A stretch of 64,000 nt of DNA from Homarus americanus (Eukaryota; Arthropoda; Malacostraca; Decapoda; Nephropidae), in the NCBI RefSeq assembly GCF_018991925.1, contig NW_024737042.1:16461102-16525101 (forward strand), in the 5' to 3' direction. The notes under the pieces are model-generated. The model did no database searches, was not told where the DNA came from, and was given only the letters and a program-made list of their open reading frames with translations. Numbering within the stretch: position 1 is the first letter of the stretch; the number at the start of each line of letters is the position of its first letter. Position numbers and translations under genes: made by a program. Shown one piece after another: positions 58,217 through 64,000 of the stretch.

Positions 58217-58343
58217 CATACACTATACACCGCCAAACATACATTCTATAAATACACAAACACATCGCTTGAGAATTTCAATTGTTTTTTTCGTTTGTGT
58301 TATTCCTTTAATATGCAAATTTATTTATAAGACAATGGTGGTT

Positions 58344-58377
<34 letters not shown>

Positions 58378-58379
58378 GT

Positions 58380-59037
58380 GGATAGCTAAGATCTGTTATC
58401 ACCACCCACCCGCCTCCCACCACAACCAACCACCCGCCACCCACGACCATCCACTCACTCTACCGCCCACTCCTCCACCCACCGCCCATAATCACTCGTC
58501 CTACTCCTCACTTCTCTCTCTCGTGTCTACAATAGGAGTGATTATTTGTGAGATGATAATATTTGAGTCCTGGGTGTTGAGTTGAAGGTCGCCTCCCCCC
58601 GTGTGCTCCCTCAAGTATAGTGATAAAGGTTGTGAGAATATCCATCCACCTACCCACCCATCTCTATTCACGCCCTCCATCCAACTCCCCTCCAGCTCAC
58701 CCTCCCTCCCCCAACCTTACCTGTGTTTTATTATGTATTTTAATTTAATGGGTAGATGACATATCGACTCTGTTCATTGATCCAGTTAAACTAGTTCGTA
58801 TCACACACACACACACACACACACACATACATGTACTCCATACACACATAATTATCACCTGCATGAGAGAATTGCCTCACCGATAACCGTAACACCTGAA
58901 TACAGAATTATCACATCATCACGCCCCCCCCCCCTCATGTTGTAACCGTATTGTGATCATAACTATAATGAGGTTATACTCGAGTACTATCAAAGTCTAC
59001 AACCCTCCCCTTTCTTGTTTATTGTTGATGTAAATTC

Positions 59038-59075
<38 letters not shown>

Positions 59076-59137
59076 CTGACGGCGGCGACAGTGGCGGCGG
59101 CGAAGGAGGATTAACCTTGGGAGGTATGAGGCTATGG
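58380..59137. other. Intergenic DNA with CA (58803-58828) and TG (59040-59073) tracts
   Basis: C-rich 'ccacccaccg' sequence at 58400-58500. No gene seen. Confidence 0.4.
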
Positions 59138-60000
59138 GAGTAAATCCAGAAAAAAAAAATCTTTGGTGAAGCCCCGCATCAGGCAGACATGCTTCAACAA
59201 GACCCCAACGGCGGAGAGGTGACCACAATGGAAACCCAATAACTACACCGGCAGACGAAGGCATTGCATGATGGACAGGCTACTAAGGTGAGAACCAACA
59301 AACTGGGCTATCGGCAGTCCATTGCAACTCTCCTCTCCCCAGTCGTTGCAACACTTGTACCTCGGGATCAGGAAAAAGGAGAGCCAAGATGTTTGGTTGC
59401 AGCCTGCACCCCTGCCTCACCACATAAATCAACTCCCATGCAGCCATCATCCAACTCATGATCATAAAAACACCTATACCCCCAAAAGTTCGATGGCGAC
59501 GGACGAGTGGCGATGGGGACAGACAGAGATGACTGCCGGGAGTCTCTATCTCAACTCTGCACGGGTGGAATCTAGGCAGCAGTGCAATCCGGTCATGTCT
59601 GTGCGATTGAGTAGCCCTCTCGAGGACCCAATCTGCTCACCGCACATGGGGAGGGGGCTAGAAAAGGTGCCCTAAACATAGCCTGCCTAAAGAACCAACC
59701 TGACTGAGCAACTGCACCCAGTAAGGCCATCCTTATGCGGTCGAAAAAACAATAATCACAGATTCAAACAAAAGCAAACTATACAACCTGTTATGGTCGC
59801 TGCATGGAATGTCAAAACCCTTTTGGATACTGGCACAAATGAGCGTCCTGAAAGAACTGCCCTTTTGGCAAAAGAGCTGACTGGGTATAACATCGACATA
59901 GCAGCCATTAGTGAGTCCCGGCTCCCAGATGAGGGTCGACTCACAGAACGGGGGTCTGGTTATACGTTCTTCTGGAAGGGTAAGGCTGCTGCGGTCAGGT
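59138..60000 (+). mobile_element. 5' part of a LINE, lacking its 3' portion
   Basis: Second copy of the endonuclease/RT LINE family at 25.9-29.5 kb. It includes a longer leader (from about 59138, where similarity to the first copy cannot be tested) and the same untranslated block ('ccagtcgttgcaacac', 'gggatcagg'). The endonuclease start 'MVAAWNVKTLLDTGTNERPE' leads to 'ISESRLPDEGRLTERGSGYT' and 'FFWKGKA' (59793-59990). The family sequence stops near 60000. There are no metal-binding GDFN or SDH motifs and no RT. Truncation from the 3' side is atypical for target-primed insertion. Confidence 0.8.
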
Positions 60001-60289
60001 ATGTGTAAGATTATCACAGGTAGACCCTCACCACTCCTCTACTAAGGATTAATTTATTCTGGTAAACCATGAAGTAAGTTGAAGCCTCATGGAAATAATA
60101 TGCAGTATACTCGCTCACGTGTCTCGTAACACTGTACAAGTGTTCATGGTTTATTTTTGAGGTGAAGGTAACTGGGATAATAAATCATTCATATTGACCT
60201 TGTGGAGACTTACTCCTCTATCCCAGACTGATGATACACAACACATCCTCACTACAGAACCCGTGATGCAGGTCATGGGGTGAAGGTGA

Positions 60290-60293
<4 letters not shown>

Positions 60294-60346
<53 letters not shown>
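60294..60346. repeat. (CT)n microsatellite
   Basis: About 26 CT units. Confidence 0.95.
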
Positions 60347-60349
<3 letters not shown>

Positions 60350-60488
60350 CCGGGACCAACACCGTTTCTCACTCGCTTCTACCTGGTGTTACTCGCTGGT
60401 GAAGTGGGGGACGGGGCAGTAAGGGTTGCACGCTGTATACTGTTTTACTTTCAAGTTTCTGTCTTATAAATATTGTGTTTTTAATATC

Positions 60489-60498
<10 letters not shown>

Positions 60499-60542
<44 letters not shown>

Positions 60543-60555
60543 GCGCGCGCGCGCA
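60499..60555. repeat. (CA)n then (CG)n microsatellite
   Basis: About 20 CA units passing into 'cgcacgcgcgcgcgcgca', a candidate Z-DNA-forming sequence. Confidence 0.93.
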
Positions 60556-60878
60556 CCGGAAACTGTATACATAACCAGTCCTATTTTGACCCTGGTTGTG
60601 TCGCAGGAGTCAAGTTGTGAGCTGTAGCATGGATAATATCCACCAACACTATATAAAGATGATGATAATGGCCGGATGTGCGTCAAAATAAGTTCCCGCA
60701 GTTGAAGGTCAGACTGAGAAAGAAGCCTTGGGATGTGTGGCTCGGTTTATGCCCAATTTTGTCTATACTTCCCTTATGTCTACATTTTAAATGTCAAGCA
60801 TATTCCCAAAATGTCTTTACTGTCAGTTTATGATGACCTAACCTAACCTTATTCAACCAAACCTAATCCACACGATTA

Positions 60879-61590
60879 AGAACATAAGAATGGAGGAAAC
60901 TGCAGCGGGCCTATTGGCCCATACTGAACAGTCCCATTCACACCCAACCCCTATTGCTTATATATTCATCCAACCTACTGTATATTTGACGCTATCCAGT
61001 GTATTCTATTTAATGATGATGCTTGGTAACTTGTTCCATTCATCCACTACTCTATTTCCAAACCAATGTTTACCTATTTCGCGCCTAAGTCTAAATTTGT
61101 CTAATTTAAAACCAATGCTACGAGTTCGCTCCTGGTTAGATAGTTTGAGTTCCTTTCTTATATCACATTTGTTTAGCCCTGACTTCCATTTATACACCTC
61201 TGTCATATCGCCCCTCACTCTACGTCTCTCGAGGGAGTGCAAATTAAGATGCTTTAACCTGTCTCTTTACTCAAGGATCCTAATGCCCGGGATTAGTCTT
61301 GTCATTCTCCTCTGAATTCTTTCTAGGGATTCTATATCAATTCTGTAACCCGGTGACCAGAATTGAACTGCGTAATCCAAGTGAGGTCTCACAAGCGCAA
61401 GATATAGTTTTAGGATGACCTCTCTAGTCTTGTAACAAACACTCTTTTTATGAACCCAAGTACTTTATTAGCCTTGTTTCGAGCAAATACACATCGTTTA
61501 CTTGGCTTAAGATTCCTACTTCTAAATCTTTATTACATTCGGATTTCTTTATAACATCGTTGTTCATCTAGTTTCTCTGTTTACATCTCC
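60879..61590 (-). pseudogene. CR1-like LINE 3' fragment, second copy
   Basis: Very similar to 48154-49045. On the minus strand it has 'MTEVYKWKSGLNKCDIRKEL', 'RREIGKHWFGNRVVDEWNKL' and the 3' terminal block 'gtatgggccaataggcccgc' ending in a TTCTTATG octamer and a partial second. Coding similarity to the upstream palm-to-tail region is still visible to about 61590, with frameshifts and stops. It is 5'-truncated. Confidence 0.82.
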
Positions 61591-63575
61591 TAGACTAAGG
61601 TGTTTGATAGAGATACTGTAGAAGTGTAGAGGATACACCCTCTACACCCTCCTTAAGCTTTTCCTCACGATTTTTGAATTCAGGTCAGGGTGGTGGTGGT
61701 GGTGGCGGCGATGGCGATGGTGGTAAGCATTATAGCATGGGAAGCGTTAGTTTATTGGGAGAGCCGTTGAGATGAGGTGGTGGGAGGTGTACTGTTCCTG
61801 GGAGAAATAGAGTACGGCCGTCAAGTGTGCGTGTGTGTACTTAACCAGCAACACAAGGAAGGAAGCAGTGAGTACAACATGATCGTTTTTCTCACAACTA
61901 AACACACCATCACCATAGAGGAAGGTTGTGGTGTTATGTTTTAGCCCGTCGTCAATACTCGATGTTATTATTCACAACCACGAACCCCCGAGAGATTCAG
62001 AATCATGAATCCGAAGCATCTATGAACAGAAAACTGTATCAGTCTATTGCTGTACCTGGTCTTGGGTATGAAGAGTTAACCCTATAATCTAAACATCAGA
62101 ATCACTTGTGCCTTATCAGCCCCGTTAAGATGTTCTTAGTCACATTGTTATTGTCCCTGGCGTGGTAATCACTTGTCAATAAATGGTAATGTTTTTTATT
62201 GTATCATATTTCAGTTATTCATTATCCATTTATTTCTGTATATTGTAGTTGTATTTATTGCCCCGGTCATTGCTCCGTGTGTCAGCCCTTGGGAGTCGAC
62301 GAGCTTTATTGTCTCCTGGCAAGACTTGTTCTGATTCTGTGATAATGATTACCTTACTTGGCGGTTCACAGTATGTCTTTAAATGACTGCGTACATGTTA
62401 TCATCCACTCAGTCGCCTCTGTGGCATCATGGAGTAGTAGTCTTATTATGTCCCTCAGCGTCCCCCAGGGCGAGGGCGGAGGAGGACGTTCCAGCAACTC
62501 ACCTGGTAGGGTCCCTCAGGCCAGCAGGTGTCAGTGGGGGTCTCCTGGTGGTGGTCACGTGTTGTCTCAGTAGTGTATGTCTCACGCCGGCGACCTTACT
62601 GACCACCACAAGCACATAGAGAAAGCACAAACCACAATTCGGGTTATTTTCAGCCCTTTATTTTTAAAATTTGAGGCAGCATTAATCCTTTAAGCTATCA
62701 AAATAATACTATTCACATTACACCTTAGTAACAAGTGTTTCTAGATATAGGAATTTACCACCACCGTGTTTACATTGTTCTGAGGGAGAGTTGGGCGTGC
62801 GTTGTTGTGTGTGTGAGACATAGGGGAGGAACACGAGCACTGCGGCACACGGAGGCAAAGTGGCGGGTCCTCCCGTCACGCCAGCTCACCAAACACTGGA
62901 GGAGCTCAGCCACCAGCCCACCACACACACCACACCAACACTGGATAACGCTCACTTTACCGCCAGTAAAATGGCCACGGACCCAGCAACCTCGCCCTCA
63001 CCTTGCATGACGCCACCACCGACCCGCGCCAGACCCCTCGCACGTGTTGCTCGCTTCCCTAATACAGAACACTGATAATCAAATTGACACATTATTTTTT
63101 TCAACACTTTGTGCATTATTTTGGATATTTAGTGCCTGGAAATACAGCAACCCATACTGAAACATAAAATATCTATCACTTGCAAGATTGAGACGTGATA
63201 TTAAGATAACTAACGACATCACATTATTTATAGTGTTTCATTAAAGATATTCAGGGGGGTGTGTGTTTGTACATTGATAAGCATTTTTTCGTAATTTTTT
63301 GTTCTGTTGTCACGTTACGTTCAGATTTAGATTTGCCACTTGTCTCACCCACCCTCATCCCACTCGTAACGCAACATATTTACCCTCCTCCTCCTCCTCG
63401 TGTTTGTTCCCTTGCTTCCCCATAACTGTTGTTTATTAAGCATCTCCACTGAATCTTGACTCTGTCCACTCCACGCTTTTGATCCCGGTGATCGGACGTT
63501 TGCATCACGGTTAGCTTAGGTTCAATTATGTTAGGTTGGATTAGATTAGTTTGGATTAGATTAACTTAAGTTAGC
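61591..63575. other. Intergenic DNA, no gene recognised; MITE fragment at 61978-62050
   Basis: 61978-62050 ('cgagagattcagaatcatga' ... 'tgtatcagtcta') matches the inner part of the fold-back MITE at 11870-12050. A GC-rich patch at 62440-62600 and 62800-63060 has short frames without known motifs. TTAGG-like steps occur at 63500-63570. Confidence 0.45.
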
Positions 63576-63576
63576 A

Positions 63577-64000
63577 GGGTGTCTACTAGTCTGGAAAACC
63601 TGGAAAAAACAGGGAATTTTACAATTAAACCTGGAATTTTATGTGATTTCAGTTCATCTTCAAAATATTGTTATTTTGAGAGCAATCTTACCATAAATTA
63701 ATGCTGTGCTATACGCGTATAATAAGTAAATAATTAAAATTTTAGGAACAAATTCCAGTAAATAGTCCACTCCGATAACAATTGTTTGTGTACCCTATCG
63801 TATTTAATGTTAGCGATCAAATAACCAAATATTACAGGTTATACCTACTAATACTGCAATGAATATTGTCAAGGATGGATTGTTCTTATAATTGAGTTTA
63901 TTTAAGTGGATTATTCCACATATTTATTACGAGTCATAAAGGTGAATCAGGAGTGTGATGTTTCGGTTTTTGCCGGATTTCCGTTTTTTTGGAACGCCCA
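63577..64000. mobile_element. Left end of a DNA transposon running off the window (tentative)
   Basis: 'cagggtgtctactagtctgg' followed by 'aaaacctggaaaaaacaggg' is a terminal sequence I recall from repetitive DNA elements in invertebrates. The right end is outside the window, so duplication and superfamily cannot be checked. Confidence 0.35.

Overview
The window is animal nuclear DNA, most likely from a decapod crustacean. Three things point there: (i) a split gene for a chloride intracellular channel (CLIC) protein of arthropod type; (ii) many short TTAGG/AACCT runs, the arthropod telomere unit, used here as dispersed sequence; (iii) LINE 3' ends of a kind I know from decapod genomes (the 'gcgggcctattggcccata' block followed by TTCTTATG octamers), together with very dense microsatellites. 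The species cannot be named from the sequence alone.

One host gene is well supported: Clic, on the minus strand, with five coding exons between 21919 and 14467. All splice sites are canonical and the frame is open across every junction, giving 292 residues. A polypyrimidine tract and AG at 21956 imply a further non-coding 5' exon upstream. Intron 1 holds a complete hAT-like DNA transposon (18963-21591). It has an uninterrupted 728-residue transposase, a perfect 8-bp target duplication (AGCTACAC) and long, block-wise inverted ends. Intron 2 holds a tRNA-derived SINE.

The left part (1-25 kb) is AT-rich and packed with DNA transposons. These include a Tigger/pogo element with one in-frame stop (1336-3905), an internally deleted Tigger (8659-9714), a degenerate hAT with a nested Tc1-like MITE (6257-7965), further Tigger-type elements at 12654-13983 and 22706-23315, and at least seven TA-flanked MITEs. 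LINE tails also lie here, two of them in opposite orientations on either side of the 1336-3905 Tigger.

From 25.9 to 29.5 kb lies a decayed endonuclease plus reverse-transcriptase LINE. A second copy of its 5' part, lacking the 3' end, is at 59.1-60.0 kb.

The right part (30-64 kb) has no convincing host gene. It is dominated by tandem repeats: minisatellites with units of 18, 20, 31, 33, 38 and 81 bp, a 2-kb G-rich purine array, and long AT, TTA, CT and CA tracts. Scattered among them are LINE 3' fragments and palindromic MITEs, several with TTAGG-like sequence in the core. Long open frames in the arrays come from unit lengths divisible by three or from biased composition, and are not annotated as genes.

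The strongest leads are the intact hAT-like element in Clic, the TTAGG-cored MITEs, and two unrelated minisatellites that each pair an inverted CCAAT box with a palindromic bZIP or bHLH site.
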